Shown here in pieces: positions 17,652 through 26,355 of a stretch of 64,000 nucleotides of DNA (the stretch's first letter is position 1; each line of letters opens with the position of its first letter). The translations under genes were made by a program, and so were the position numbers. The stretch covers positions 2,768,001 through 2,832,000 of the forward strand of contig NC_011144.1 in the NCBI RefSeq assembly GCF_000017265.1. Reading direction: 5' to 3'. A model generated the notes under the pieces. It was not told the DNA's origin and did no database searches. It saw only the letters and a list, made by a program, of their open reading frames with translations. Origin of the DNA: Phenylobacterium zucineum HLK1 (GTDB taxonomy: Bacteria; Pseudomonadota; Alphaproteobacteria; Caulobacterales; Caulobacteraceae).

Positions 17652-19898
17652 CTAAAACTCGTAGTCGAGCTCGATCCCGTAGGAGCGCGGCTCACCCGGA
17701 TAGGCGAAGCCACCGCCGACGAACTCGGAGAGGTACTTCTTGTCGAAGGCGTTCTTCGTCCAGGCGCTCAGCTTCCATCTGCGATCGGCATCCGCGATGG
17801 ACACGCGAGCGTCGACGAGGTTGAAGGCCGATCGCGCGCCGGCGGTATTCAGGGTCTCCCAGTACTGCCTGCCCTTGTGGTGCAGATCGACGCGGCCGAT
17901 GAGGTCGAGGTCACCCGTGAGCGCGTAGGTGTACTGGGTGCCGAGGCTGTATCCGAGCTTTGGCACGTAGGGCATGGTCTTGCCCTCGGAAGCCGGCAGC
18001 TGAACGTACTTGTCGATTTCAGCGTCGGTGTAGCCGACGTTGCCGTAGATCTCCCAACCCGTCATCGGCCGGAAGCTGACGTCGAGCTCAGCCCCCTTCA
18101 TCGTCGCCTTGTCGATGTTCGTGATGATCTGGGCGCTAGCCTCGGGGATGAACACGAAATACTGCGCGTTGTTGAACCTGGTGTGGAACACCGCACCATT
18201 CAGCGTCAGTCGCCGGTCCAGGAAGCGCGCCTTGAAGCCGGCCTCCCAGGAGGTGGAGATCTCCTTCTTGTAGTCATCCGTCACGGCGGAGTTCGGGTTC
18301 AGGCGCAGGGCGATGGCGCGTACGCCATCCTGGTTGAATCCGCCGCTGCGGAAGCCCTTTGAGTAGCTTGCGTAGACCGACGTGCCGCTGTCGATCTTGT
18401 ACCGGAGGGTGACCTTCGGCTGCCAGGCGTCGAACGAAGCCTCGCGGTAGGCGCCAGGCGTTCCGACGGGCGTGTACGTGGGCAGCGACCCCGCGTCCTT
18501 CGGATGGCTGACGTTGAGCGTGTCCCGCTTGTCGTGATCGTAACGGATGGCGCCGGCGAGCTCGAGCTGTTCGGTGATGTCGAAATTCAGCTGGCCGAAC
18601 AGGGCATAGGAGGTCTGGTCATTGTTGTCGGCCGTGTTGTTGGTCGATGGGTTGACCGAATTCGCCGGATTGTAGCCCGGCAAAACGATGCCTGGGCCCG
18701 TATCGACGCCGTTGGCTCGCCGTGATTTACGCGCGAGATCCAGGTAGTAGCCGCCGACGATATAGCGCAGGCGCTGATCGCTGGGCGACGTCAGCCGCAG
18801 TTCAGTGCTCCTGGCGAACCACATGAAGTTGCTGGTCTGTGTGCCAGCCGCGGCGCTCGTATAGGGGCTGGCGTCCGCCAGCGTCAGCTCGCTCACCTCG
18901 TCGTAGGACGAGGTGGACGTCAGGGTTCCGAGGCTGGTCTCCAGATCGACCTTCAGCGACGTCGAATAGATCTTGCGGAGCGCGTCGCCATCGATGTTGG
19001 AGTTCAGGGGCGGTCCGTAGTCGTCCGGCGACCCAGGGTTCGAGGCCGTTGAACGGACCGTCGGATAGAACTGGTAGAAGCCCGACGCCAGCACGTTGTT
19101 GCGCTTGAAGTAGAGGGCGCCTGAGTGGGTGCGGTTGTAGGAGGCCCGGTAGTCGATCTTGAGCGCATCGGTCGCGTCGAAGATCAGGCGCCCGCGCACG
19201 GCGGTGTCCCGCAGGAAGTCCACCTTCTTGTTCAGGTAGACGTTCTCAAGAAAGCCCTCGCGGCTCCTGAACGAGCCGGCGATGCTGCCGAACAGCCTCC
19301 CCTCGATGATGGGGCCGCTCACGCCGATCTGAGCCTTGTGCTGATCACCGTTGCCGGCGCCGACGGTCACGCGACCGAAGAACTCATCGGAGGGCGCTCG
19401 GGTCGTTACGACGATGGCGCCGCCGATCGAGTTGCGCCCGTAGAGCGCGCCCTGCGGCCCCTTCAGGACTTCGATCTGCTGCAGGTCGAAAAGCTCAGTG
19501 TTGAACTGGTTGCTCACCGTCTGGAGCACGCCGTCCACGACGACAGCCACAGGGGATTCGCCGTTGCGCACCTGAGAGATGCCGCGAATGGTGATGAAGG
19601 CCGTGCCGGGCTGCTGGGTCTCAGCCACCGAGACATTCGGCGTGAAGCTGATGAAGTCAGCCGGGCGCTCGATGCCGGCGTCTTCGATCGTCTTCGCATC
19701 GAAGCTCGAAACGGCGATCGGAACGGTCTGCAGCGACTCGGCCCGCCCTCGGGCGATGACGACGATCTCCGCGAGTTCGCCTTCGGCGGTCGTCGACTGC
19801 GCAGCTGGCGCCGCCGACTGCGCCTGTGCGGCGCTGAAGCAGATGAGGCTCGATCCGAGCGCGGTGCCGATGGCCAGAATGGCCCTGGTGTGGTGCAT
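17652..19898 (-). CDS. TonB-dependent receptor
   Basis: A 748-residue outer-membrane receptor. A signal peptide ending AAQAQ (about residue 27) is followed by a plug domain with ITIRGISQVRNG and VEVLKGPQGALYGRNSIGGAI, here QIEVLKGPQGALYGR (about 125). The protein ends in an aromatic C-terminal strand (GIELDYEF). Receptors of this group use TonB energy to import substrates across the outer membrane. It sits between the racemase and hyuA, all in one direction, so it probably imports the compound those enzymes degrade. The ATG at 19898 is preceded by AGGGGG. Confidence 0.93.
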   Translation of the reverse strand: MHHTRAILAIGTALGSSLICFSAAQAQSAAPAAQSTTAEGELAEIVVIARGRAESLQTVPIAVSSFDAKTIEDAGIERPADFISFTPNVSVAETQQPGTAFITIRGISQVRNGESPVAVVVDGVLQTVSNQFNTELFDLQQIEVLKGPQGALYGRNSIGGAIVVTTRAPSDEFFGRVTVGAGNGDQHKAQIGVSGPIIEGRLFGSIAGSFRSREGFLENVYLNKKVDFLRDTAVRGRLIFDATDALKIDYRASYNRTHSGALYFKRNNVLASGFYQFYPTVRSTASNPGSPDDYGPPLNSNIDGDALRKIYSTSLKVDLETSLGTLTSTSSYDEVSELTLADASPYTSAAAGTQTSNFMWFARSTELRLTSPSDQRLRYIVGGYYLDLARKSRRANGVDTGPGIVLPGYNPANSVNPSTNNTADNNDQTSYALFGQLNFDITEQLELAGAIRYDHDKRDTLNVSHPKDAGSLPTYTPVGTPGAYREASFDAWQPKVTLRYKIDSGTSVYASYSKGFRSGGFNQDGVRAIALRLNPNSAVTDDYKKEISTSWEAGFKARFLDRRLTLNGAVFHTRFNNAQYFVFIPEASAQIITNIDKATMKGAELDVSFRPMTGWEIYGNVGYTDAEIDKYVQLPASEGKTMPYVPKLGYSLGTQYTYALTGDLDLIGRVDLHHKGRQYWETLNTAGARSAFNLVDARVSIADADRRWKLSAWTKNAFDKKYLSEFVGGGFAYPGEPRSYGIELDYEF

Positions 19899-19947
19899 GA
19901 TGAAGCCCCCTGTTGAGTGTTTTTTTTGAACGCGACGGGGCGTCCGG

Positions 19948-20694
19948 TTAGCGCCGCTCTTTGAGAGACGGCACGTCGTAACCAGGCCGCTCCTTGGCCG
20001 GCGGAATCGGGTAGGCGCGCTTGCTGTGCGACAGGCGGGTCCGCGCCAGCGCCGCTGCAGTCAGCACGGTCAACGGCGGGGAATCGATGACGGGTACGGC
20101 CAGGCCACGGGCGGCGAGGCGCTCCTCCATCATCCGATCCATGTCCTTGAAGCAGCCGCAGCCGAGGACGATCACGTCGGCGCCATCCTGGATGATCGCC
20201 ACCGCTGCAGCTTCGACAAGTCGATCCAGGGTGGAGGCGTGGTCATCCTCGATCGCGAGAACCGGCGTGTTCACCGTTCGAACCGAGGCCAGCTTGCTGT
20301 CGAGCCCGTACTGCCGCGCCTTGTCCACGTAGTAGGACCGACGCCGATCGAGCGTGCAGAGGATGCTGAACTTGTGACCCAGCATCGCCGCGTAGTGCAT
20401 CGCGGTCTCGCCGATCCCGAGGACCGGCACTGACACAGCTTCGCGGACTGCGTGCAGGGCCGGGTCCCCCATGCACACCACGACGATCGCGTCCGCGCCA
20501 TCGTTCTGCGCACGGATCGCTGCGGCCACGGTTTCCGGACCCGCCACGAGCTCGTCGTACTCGCATTCGATGGACGCCGGCCCTCGCTCGAGATGCGACT
20601 CCATGAGCTTGAGGTCGGGCCCCTCCAGGTAGCTGAGGGGCGCCGCGAACTCGAACTTGGTCGTGGTTGGCACGACGAGGTGAACGGTGACCAT
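19948..20694 (-). CDS. Aspartate/glutamate-hydantoin racemase family protein
   Basis: A 248-residue protein of the Asp/Glu/hydantoin racemase superfamily. The two catalytic cysteines are in VVVCMGDP (about residue 74) and VLGCGC (about 182), the paired-Cys, cofactor-free arrangement. It would interconvert enantiomers of a hydantoin or acidic amino acid. A GGGAGGA ribosome site precedes the ATG at 20694. It is the first gene of the minus-strand racemase-TBDR-hyuA-hyuB set and starts about 57 bp from a perfect palindrome (20751-20765), so it is probably controlled by the divergent XRE-cupin regulator. Confidence 0.85.
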   Translation of the reverse strand: MVTVHLVVPTTTKFEFAAPLSYLEGPDLKLMESHLERGPASIECEYDELVAGPETVAAAIRAQNDGADAIVVVCMGDPALHAVREAVSVPVLGIGETAMHYAAMLGHKFSILCTLDRRRSYYVDKARQYGLDSKLASVRTVNTPVLAIEDDHASTLDRLVEAAAVAIIQDGADVIVLGCGCFKDMDRMMEERLAARGLAVPVIDSPPLTVLTAAALARTRLSHSKRAYPIPPAKERPGYDVPSLKERR

Positions 20695-20750
20695 CTACTT
20701 CCTCCCAGCTCATTCGCGCCGTGACGACGCCCGGCCCTTAGGGCTCTAAA

Positions 20751-20765
20751 AGCATAAATTATGCT
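20751..20765. promoter_or_regulatory. Perfect palindrome, candidate operator of the XRE-cupin regulator
   Basis: AGCATAA-A-TTATGCT, a 7-bp perfect inverted repeat in an AT-rich patch within otherwise GC-rich DNA. It lies in the 351-bp region between the racemase (start 20694) and the regulator gene (start 21046). The right half plus flank, AAATTATGCTAT, recurs exactly at 21014-21025. Operator function is inferred. The rest of the region (20695-21045) shows no gene. Confidence 0.6.
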
Positions 20766-21013
20766 ATTACAAAAATTCTGCGATCCGACAAGACGGTTTT
20801 GCGCGCCTTCATTTTTGGCGCCTCCGAACTCGAGCGCCCAAATGGCGGGCAGCCGCTACCGCATGGCCCGGCGAGCACGGCCGCCTCTCGGTAAATCCGC
20901 GTCCGCTCAGGTCGCCGGCGCGCTCCGCCCCGCTCAGACTCTATGCTACTGCCGGGTGGCGAGCGCGACTCACCGCCGGTTGACACCGTCCGCGAGCCGC
21001 TACACTTTACTAG

Positions 21014-21025
21014 AAATTATGCTAT
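21014..21025. promoter_or_regulatory. Half-site repeat at the XRE-cupin gene start
   Basis: AAATTATGCTAT is identical to the right half and flank of the palindrome at 20751-20765, which lies 258 bp away. It overlaps a possible upstream ATG (21019) of the regulator. This favours the later ATG at 21046 and suggests autoregulation. No matching left half is present here. Confidence 0.45.
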
Positions 21026-21045
21026 ACGAGACGAGTAGGGGCGGA

Positions 21046-21666
21046 ATGCGTGACAGCAGCAAACCTGCGCCCCGCCGCGAGAGCGGACGGGGGCGTCGGA
21101 AGGACCGGATCAATATCGGGCCAGCGGTCCGAGTCCGGCGAAAGGAGCTGGGGCTCACGCTGAAGGAGCTGGCTGAGCGCTCTGGTCTGTCGGTCGCATT
21201 CATCTCGCAGATCGAGCGAGGGAAGACGGCTCCCTCGATCATTTCGCTGCTTCAGATCTCCGATGCGCTCGGCGTCGGTGTGAACCACTTCGTCGAAGCC
21301 ACTCAGGAAGAAAAACTGATCCGTCGGGGGCGGGACCCGGAGTTCATCGATGTCGACTCACCGACCACCTATATCCGGCTCAGCAATTCGTTCCCCGAAC
21401 AGAAGCTCGAGCCACTGATCTTCATCCTCCAGCCTGGCTACATCTCCGAGGCGGCGAACATCGGTGAAGGACATCTGGGCGAGGGCTTCCTGTACGTCCT
21501 CGAGGGGCGTGTATCGGGGGAGTACCGGGGGGCTTCGTTCAGCCTCTCCCCCGGCGACAGCATGCACTATCAGCTCACCAGCTCGCTCGCGCTGAGCAAT
21601 CCTGGCAAGCGCGAGGCGAAGCTGCTCTGGGTCGGCTCTGTCGTGCTGTTCTCCTCCAATGGCTGA
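21046..21666 (+). CDS. XRE-family transcriptional regulator with C-terminal cupin domain
   Basis: About 206 residues: an N-terminal helix-turn-helix (AVRVRRKELGLTLKELAERSGLSVAFISQIERGKTAPS without the flanks, about residues 25-60, split here only for description) and a C-terminal cupin (GEGFLYVLEGRVSG, FSLSPGDSMHY, about 145-180) that should bind an effector. This HTH-cupin design is common for amino-acid and amine catabolism regulators. The start at ATG 21046 has a GGGGCGGA site just upstream; ATG 21019 is in frame but overlaps a putative operator. It overlaps the MFS gene by 8 bp. Probable control of the divergent hydantoin-type genes is inferred from position and the palindrome. Confidence 0.85.
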   Translation: MRDSSKPAPRRESGRGRRKDRINIGPAVRVRRKELGLTLKELAERSGLSVAFISQIERGKTAPSIISLLQISDALGVGVNHFVEATQEEKLIRRGRDPEFIDVDSPTTYIRLSNSFPEQKLEPLIFILQPGYISEAANIGEGHLGEGFLYVLEGRVSGEYRGASFSLSPGDSMHYQLTSSLALSNPGKREAKLLWVGSVVLFSSNG

Positions 21667-23029
21667 GCTGGCGCGCCTTTCAGGTCTGACGCCTGACGCC
21701 GGGTACCCCACCGCTCTGCGCGGATGGTTCGCGGTCGCGATGCTCACGGTCGTCTACGTCTTTTCGTATGTGGACCGGACAATCCTGACGCTTCTCGTTG
21801 GTCCTATCCGGGCGGACCTGCAGATCAGTGACACGCAGGTCAGCCTGCTGCACGGCTTCGCCTTTGCGATCTTCTACACTCTGCTCGGACTGCCTTTTGG
21901 TCGGCTTGTCGACCGGCGGCACCGGATCGGGATTATCTCCATCGCCATCGCGGTCTGGAGCGTGATGACGGCCCTGTGCGGGTTCGCGAAGTCCTTCTTC
22001 CAGCTTTTCATGGCTCGGATTGGGGTTGGAGTTGGCGAGGCGGCGCTTTCACCGGCGGCCTACTCGATCATTACTGACTACTTCCCGCCCGAAAAGCGCT
22101 CCCGCGCGCTGAGCACCTATGTGCTCGGAAGCTACCTCGGGATGGCGATGGCCTACATCATCGGTGGCGGCCTGGTGGCTATGCTCGCAGCGGCGCCGCT
22201 GTGGGACGTTCCTGTGGTCGGCCCCATGGAAGGGTGGCGCATCGCCTTCATGGTGGTCGGTCTTCCCGGATTGCTGCTCGCGCCTTTGATCTGGGCGGTG
22301 CGGGAGCCGAAGCGGAGGGGGACCCTCCGCAAAGGGGACGAGACGGTCAGATCGGTGCCGCTGCGCGAACTTGGCGCCTACCTGGTGTCGCATTGGAAGA
22401 CCTACAGCGCACACTTCCTTGGCTTTGGCCTTCTGTGCCTCCTGATCAATGGCATGGCCCTGTGGACGCCGACGTTTCTGATCCGAATCCACGGCTGGAG
22501 CGTCGGCGAGGCGGGCGCTGTCTACGGCCTCATGATCGGCGTCTTTGGCGGATCTGGGGTGGTCGCTGGCGGCTGGCTTTCCGATTACCTCCAGAAGCGC
22601 GGCCAGCGTAGCGCCTGCTTCATTACTGCGGCGATGGGCTCAGGCCTGGCGATCATCCCGACCGTCCTCATGCCGATCGTGCCAGACATCAGGGCCGTGC
22701 TCTTCCTGATGGCCCCGGCGCTGTTTTTCGGCGCCGTCCCGTTCGGCCTCGCCGTCTCAGCGCTTCAGCAGATCACGCCCAATCAGATGCGCGGGCAGGT
22801 TTCGGCCATGTACCAGTTCTTCAACAACATGCTCGGGATCGGCTGCGGACCGCTGATGGTCGCTCTGCTCACCGACTATGCCTTCAGAGACGAACTCGCT
22901 CTCGGCTATTCGATGTCGATCGTGGGCGGTGTGTCGGCCCTGGTGGCGACGCTGATCCTGGTGATCGGGATCAGGCCTTACCTGTCCAGCCTGGAGCGTG
23001 CCGACGCCTGGAAACAGGCGGGAGACTAG
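21659..23029 (+). CDS. MFS transporter
   Basis: A 456-residue major facilitator with about 12 transmembrane segments. The motif-A loop between helices 2 and 3 reads GLPFGRLVDRRHR, and VGVGEAALSPAAYSIITDYFPPEKRSRA is typical of the spinster-like/ACS-related MFS branch used for organic anions. The ATG at 21659 overlaps the regulator stop by 8 bp, so it is co-translated with the regulator. It probably moves the substrate of the divergent hydantoinase/racemase system across the inner membrane after TBDR uptake. Transporter class is secure, substrate inferred. Confidence 0.88.
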   Translation: MAELARLSGLTPDAGYPTALRGWFAVAMLTVVYVFSYVDRTILTLLVGPIRADLQISDTQVSLLHGFAFAIFYTLLGLPFGRLVDRRHRIGIISIAIAVWSVMTALCGFAKSFFQLFMARIGVGVGEAALSPAAYSIITDYFPPEKRSRALSTYVLGSYLGMAMAYIIGGGLVAMLAAAPLWDVPVVGPMEGWRIAFMVVGLPGLLLAPLIWAVREPKRRGTLRKGDETVRSVPLRELGAYLVSHWKTYSAHFLGFGLLCLLINGMALWTPTFLIRIHGWSVGEAGAVYGLMIGVFGGSGVVAGGWLSDYLQKRGQRSACFITAAMGSGLAIIPTVLMPIVPDIRAVLFLMAPALFFGAVPFGLAVSALQQITPNQMRGQVSAMYQFFNNMLGIGCGPLMVALLTDYAFRDELALGYSMSIVGGVSALVATLILVIGIRPYLSSLERADAWKQAGD

Positions 23030-23030
23030 A

Positions 23031-23582
23031 ATGAAAATTTCATCTGATCAGCAGCACGTCGAGTTCACGACGGCGCTGGGCGGGATTGTCATATCTGTCG
23101 ACCGCGCCGCCGCCCCCCTCACCGCCTCCAACTTCCTCACGTACGTGTGCTCCGGCTTCTTCGATCGGACCGCCTTCTATCGGGTGGTCGCGCCCTGCAA
23201 TCAAAAGGGAAACGCGGTGCCGATCTCCGTCGTCCAGGGTGGCTGGCGCGAAGATGTGACTCCCCCCTTGCCACCGATCCCGCATGAGCCGACCTGCCAG
23301 ACTGGTCTTCGCCATCGCGACGGCGTCGTCTCCATGGCGAGGCTAGCCCCCGGCACGGCCGCGGGCGCCTTCTTCATCTGTATCGGAGATCACCCTCAGC
23401 TCGACTACGGCGGCGCCAGAAATCCCGACCAGCACGGCTTCGCCGCTTTTGGAGAAGTCGTGCAGGGAATGGATGTCGTGAGGGCCATCTGGGCTCGGGC
23501 GGAGCAGGAACAGTTTCTGTCCGAGCCGATCGCAATCGAGCGCGCCTTGCTCAGCAGGCGCCGCTGGATCAGCGTTGACTAG
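23031..23582 (+). CDS. Cyclophilin-type peptidylprolyl isomerase
   Basis: A 183-residue cyclophilin domain without signal peptide, so cytoplasmic. Active-site landmarks are FYRVV (catalytic Arg), VVQGG, AGAFFICIG and FAAFGEVVQGMDVV. The ATG at 23031 begins 1 bp after the MFS stop and has GGAG 6 nt upstream, making it the third gene of the regulator-MFS operon. Cyclophilins isomerise Xaa-Pro bonds; one embedded in a small-molecule catabolic operon is unusual and its role here is unclear. Several insertions relative to short bacterial cyclophilins (about residues 60-90) are visible. Confidence 0.85.
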   Translation: MKISSDQQHVEFTTALGGIVISVDRAAAPLTASNFLTYVCSGFFDRTAFYRVVAPCNQKGNAVPISVVQGGWREDVTPPLPPIPHEPTCQTGLRHRDGVVSMARLAPGTAAGAFFICIGDHPQLDYGGARNPDQHGFAAFGEVVQGMDVVRAIWARAEQEQFLSEPIAIERALLSRRRWISVD

Positions 23583-23969
23583 CCCCCATCGACGCCCGCC
23601 ACAACGTCTTACCGCGGGTGGGGAAGATCTCCTGCTGAGAGCCCAGGGGGCCACAGCGTTCGAATACCACCAGGCGCGGCCACCAGGGAAACCTGCGGTC
23701 ACCGCGCCCGAGCGCGTGGCCAGTTCATAGCCCTGACGCTCGAACTGACCGGTTGCGCCAACAGCTCAACGGATCGCAGGCGATCGAAAGAACGAAACCG
23801 AAAAGGATGGCGAACGCCCGTGTGCAAATAGTGCACACATGTCTGCTCAACTCGTTGTTTTAGCTGGTGTTTCCGTCCAGTCCATCATCGGCGCGACGGA
23901 GAAGGTATGGGGCGGGCGGCGGCTCACCGCGCCTAGGTAGGCGAGACGGGGCCGAAGCGCAAAGCGACC
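23583..23969. other. Intergenic region, apparent composition boundary
   Basis: No gene is supported in these 387 bases between the cyclophilin stop and the stop of the convergent propeller gene. No tRNA or att core was recognised. To the left the DNA is visibly less GC-rich and codon use is more even; to the right the third positions are almost all G/C. It contains the inverted repeat at 23820-23838. Confidence 0.5.
23820..23838. repeat. Perfect 7-bp inverted repeat at the composition boundary
   Basis: GTGTGCA, 5-nt spacer AATAG, TGCACAC. It lies in the gene-free stretch where composition changes. It could be a regulator site, a recombination core or chance; nothing adjacent decides this. 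Confidence 0.35.
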
Positions 23970-24776
23970 CTATTCCGGCAGGCCGTGCGGGAGGCGCATC
24001 TCGACGATCTGGCGATCGGGCCGGCTGACGCCGAAGACGGTGCGCCGGTCGGCCGGATCGAAGGCGATGGCCTGGCCGTGGATGGGCGCGGGCAGGGTCG
24101 CCAGGTGCTCGAGGACGCCCCCGCCCTCGGGCGCGCGCAGCACGTAGATCTCTCCCGCGTCGTGGCCGGTGACGTAGAGCCGCCCGTCCGGCCCCCAGCC
24201 GCCGCCCGAGGCGCTGCGCGGCTTGAGGCGCTCCAGCACGCTGGGCGGAAAGGTCCAGGACGCAAGGGGCCGCCAGCGCGGGTCGAACTTCACCAGCGTC
24301 GTGTGGCGATGGTCGCGGCCGGGCTCGCCGCCGCGGCCGTCGTAGTTGGCGAAGGCCGCCCACCAGGCGCCGTCCTTCCAGTCGGCCCAGGTCAGCGATC
24401 CGGGCTGGGGGCCAAGGGGGATCGAGCGCAGGTGGACCATGCGGCGGGGATCGAACACCTCCACCGAGCTACGCATCGGGACCGCCGGGTAGTTGGAGGC
24501 CGCGCAGACCAGCTCGCGCCGGATCACGGCGCAGGAGTTCAGGTGCGCGAAGCGCTCGGGGTCGCCGGTCCAGACCGCTGCCTTGCGGCCCGTGCGGCGG
24601 TCGTACTTGGCGATGGTCGAATTATCGACGGCGTAGAGGTGGCGGGCGTCCACCGCCACGCCCTGCCGCGCCTCCTCTGCAGGGAGGCGGCGGACGAGTT
24701 CGGCGGCCGGGGCGGCCAGCGCCAGCGGCGGAGCGGCGGCGAGCAGCGCCGCGAGAACCAGGGCCGCCCTACGCAT
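23970..24776 (-). CDS. Secreted beta-propeller-like protein of unknown function
   Basis: About 268 residues from ATG 24776, with a signal peptide (RRAALVLAALLAAAPPLALA) and repeated short strands of the type GVAVDARHLYAVD, WGPDGRLYVTGHD and AIAFDPADRRTVFGVS, typical of a lactonase/NHL-like propeller. No catalytic residues were identified. The start overlaps the PhoD stop by 8 bp; a GTG 5 codons earlier is also possible. Co-translation with PhoD suggests a periplasmic or surface accessory role in phosphoester use, but this is inference. It may be annotated elsewhere simply as hypothetical. Confidence 0.65.
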   Translation of the reverse strand: MRRAALVLAALLAAAPPLALAAPAAELVRRLPAEEARQGVAVDARHLYAVDNSTIAKYDRRTGRKAAVWTGDPERFAHLNSCAVIRRELVCAASNYPAVPMRSSVEVFDPRRMVHLRSIPLGPQPGSLTWADWKDGAWWAAFANYDGRGGEPGRDHRHTTLVKFDPRWRPLASWTFPPSVLERLKPRSASGGGWGPDGRLYVTGHDAGEIYVLRAPEGGGVLEHLATLPAPIHGQAIAFDPADRRTVFGVSRPDRQIVEMRLPHGLPE

Positions 24777-26304
24777 GCTGGAGGCCCGCACGCCCCGCCT
24801 CGACCGCGAACCGGGCGAGGTCCCGCACCGGGGAGGACGGGACGAGCGCGCTCTCGATCCCCCGGAAGCGCACCGTGCAGCCCTGCGGCGTCAAGTCCAC
24901 GAGGCCATAGCCGCGGGTCTCGCCATCGCCGAACTTCAGGTTCGGGTTGTGCGCCAGGACCGGCTGCAGCGAGGCGTTCTCCCAGCCCAGCGAACTGACC
25001 GAGCCGCCGACGAACTCGCTGGCGAGCGGCGGGCCGCCCGGCTCCAGCGACAGGTCGCCGGCCAGGAAGGTGTGGATGTCGCCGCCCAGCGCCAAGGGAT
25101 TGGAGACGCCGGCGTCCCGCCAGCGCTCGAGGATCCGCCGGCGGGTCTGGACATAGCCGCCCCAGCCGTCGTTGCTGTAGCGGCCGTCGAGGCGCTGCAG
25201 GTCGCCCATCAGGTACTGCTGGGCCAGCAGGTTCCAGCGGGCCTGGCTCCGGTCCAGGGTGTCGAACAGCCAGCGCTCCTGCGCCTGGCCCAGCAGCGAG
25301 CGGGCCGGGTCGCGGCGGGCGTCGCAGTCCGGGATCATCTTGCCCTCGGCGAGGGCGTCGCAGGTGCGGTGCGGCCGGTGCTGGCGGGTGTCGAGGAGCT
25401 GGATCTGGGCCAGGGAGCCCCAGTCCAGGGCCCGGTGCAGCAGCATCTGAGGCCCGACCGGCCGCGACCGGCGGCGCAGGGGCATGTGCTCGTAGTAGGC
25501 CTGGTAGGCGGCGGCCCGGCGGCGGAGGAAGACGGCGGGATCGGTGTCGGCGCGGTCCTGGTCGCCGCCGTAGTCGTTCACCACCTCGTGGTCGTCCCAG
25601 ACGACCATCCAGGGCGCGGCCGCGTGGGCGGCGCGAAGGTTGGGGTCGGACTTGTAGAGGCCGTAGCGGACCCGGTAGCTGGCCAGGTCCATGGCCTCTC
25701 CCTCGGGATGGCGGCGCACGCCCTTCGCGCTGGCGGTCTTCTCGTAGATGTAGTCGCCGAGGAACAGCACCAGGTCGGGCGCATCGGCCGCCAGGTGCGG
25801 ATAGGCGCCGTAGTAGCCGGCCTCGTACTTCTGGCACGAGCCGTAGGCGATCCGCAGACGGTCCACCGCGGCGCCCGGCGCGGGAGCGGTGCGCGTGCGG
25901 CCGACCTCGCTGGCGTGGCCGCCGGCGCGGAAGCGGTACCAGTACTCGCGGCCGGGCCGCAGGCCGGCGACCTCCACATGGACCGAGTGGGCGGCCTCGG
26001 AGACGGCGAGCGCCTCGCCCCGCGCCGCCACGCGCGACAGCCGCGGGTCCTCGGCCACCTCCCAGGTCACCGCCACGGGCTCGGGCGACATGCCGCCGTC
26101 CGGCTGCAGCGGAGCCGGCGCGAGCCGGGTCCACAGCACCACGCCGTCGGGCGTGGGCTCGCCCGAGGCGACCCCCAGGGTGAAGGGGTCCTCGGGAAGC
26201 CGCGCCCGGGCCAGCGCCGGCCGCCAGGCGGCGGAGGAGAGCGCCAGCCCGGCCAGGCCTGCGGCCTGCCAGAGCAACCGGCGACGCGTCGCGGATCCAG
26301 GCAC
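24769..26304 (-). CDS. phoD: Alkaline phosphatase/phosphodiesterase PhoD
   Basis: A 511-residue PhoD-family metallophosphatase. The N-terminus has a Tat signal (TRRRLLWQAAGLAGLAL), then the PhoD N-terminal domain (FTLGVASGEPTPDGVVLWTRLAP). The metal-binding core follows: YGSCQKYEAGYY, LFLGDYIYE (about residue 180) and VVWDDHEVVNDY (about 237). PhoD enzymes hydrolyse phosphomonoesters and diesters in the periplasm or outside the cell, using calcium and iron. It is between the propeller protein gene (overlapping) and a TBDR gene, all minus strand. No clear Pho box was found. Confidence 0.93.
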   Translation of the reverse strand: MPGSATRRRLLWQAAGLAGLALSSAAWRPALARARLPEDPFTLGVASGEPTPDGVVLWTRLAPAPLQPDGGMSPEPVAVTWEVAEDPRLSRVAARGEALAVSEAAHSVHVEVAGLRPGREYWYRFRAGGHASEVGRTRTAPAPGAAVDRLRIAYGSCQKYEAGYYGAYPHLAADAPDLVLFLGDYIYEKTASAKGVRRHPEGEAMDLASYRVRYGLYKSDPNLRAAHAAAPWMVVWDDHEVVNDYGGDQDRADTDPAVFLRRRAAAYQAYYEHMPLRRRSRPVGPQMLLHRALDWGSLAQIQLLDTRQHRPHRTCDALAEGKMIPDCDARRDPARSLLGQAQERWLFDTLDRSQARWNLLAQQYLMGDLQRLDGRYSNDGWGGYVQTRRRILERWRDAGVSNPLALGGDIHTFLAGDLSLEPGGPPLASEFVGGSVSSLGWENASLQPVLAHNPNLKFGDGETRGYGLVDLTPQGCTVRFRGIESALVPSSPVRDLARFAVEAGRAGLQHA

Positions 26305-26355
26305 GGGCGGCCTCCCCTCTCTGCTCAGGAGTCTAGCTCAGCTTCACCACCGACT

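Noticed and set aside
23583..23969. tRNA or attachment site at the composition boundary
   Set aside because: No cloverleaf-like sequence or repeated core could be found by eye.
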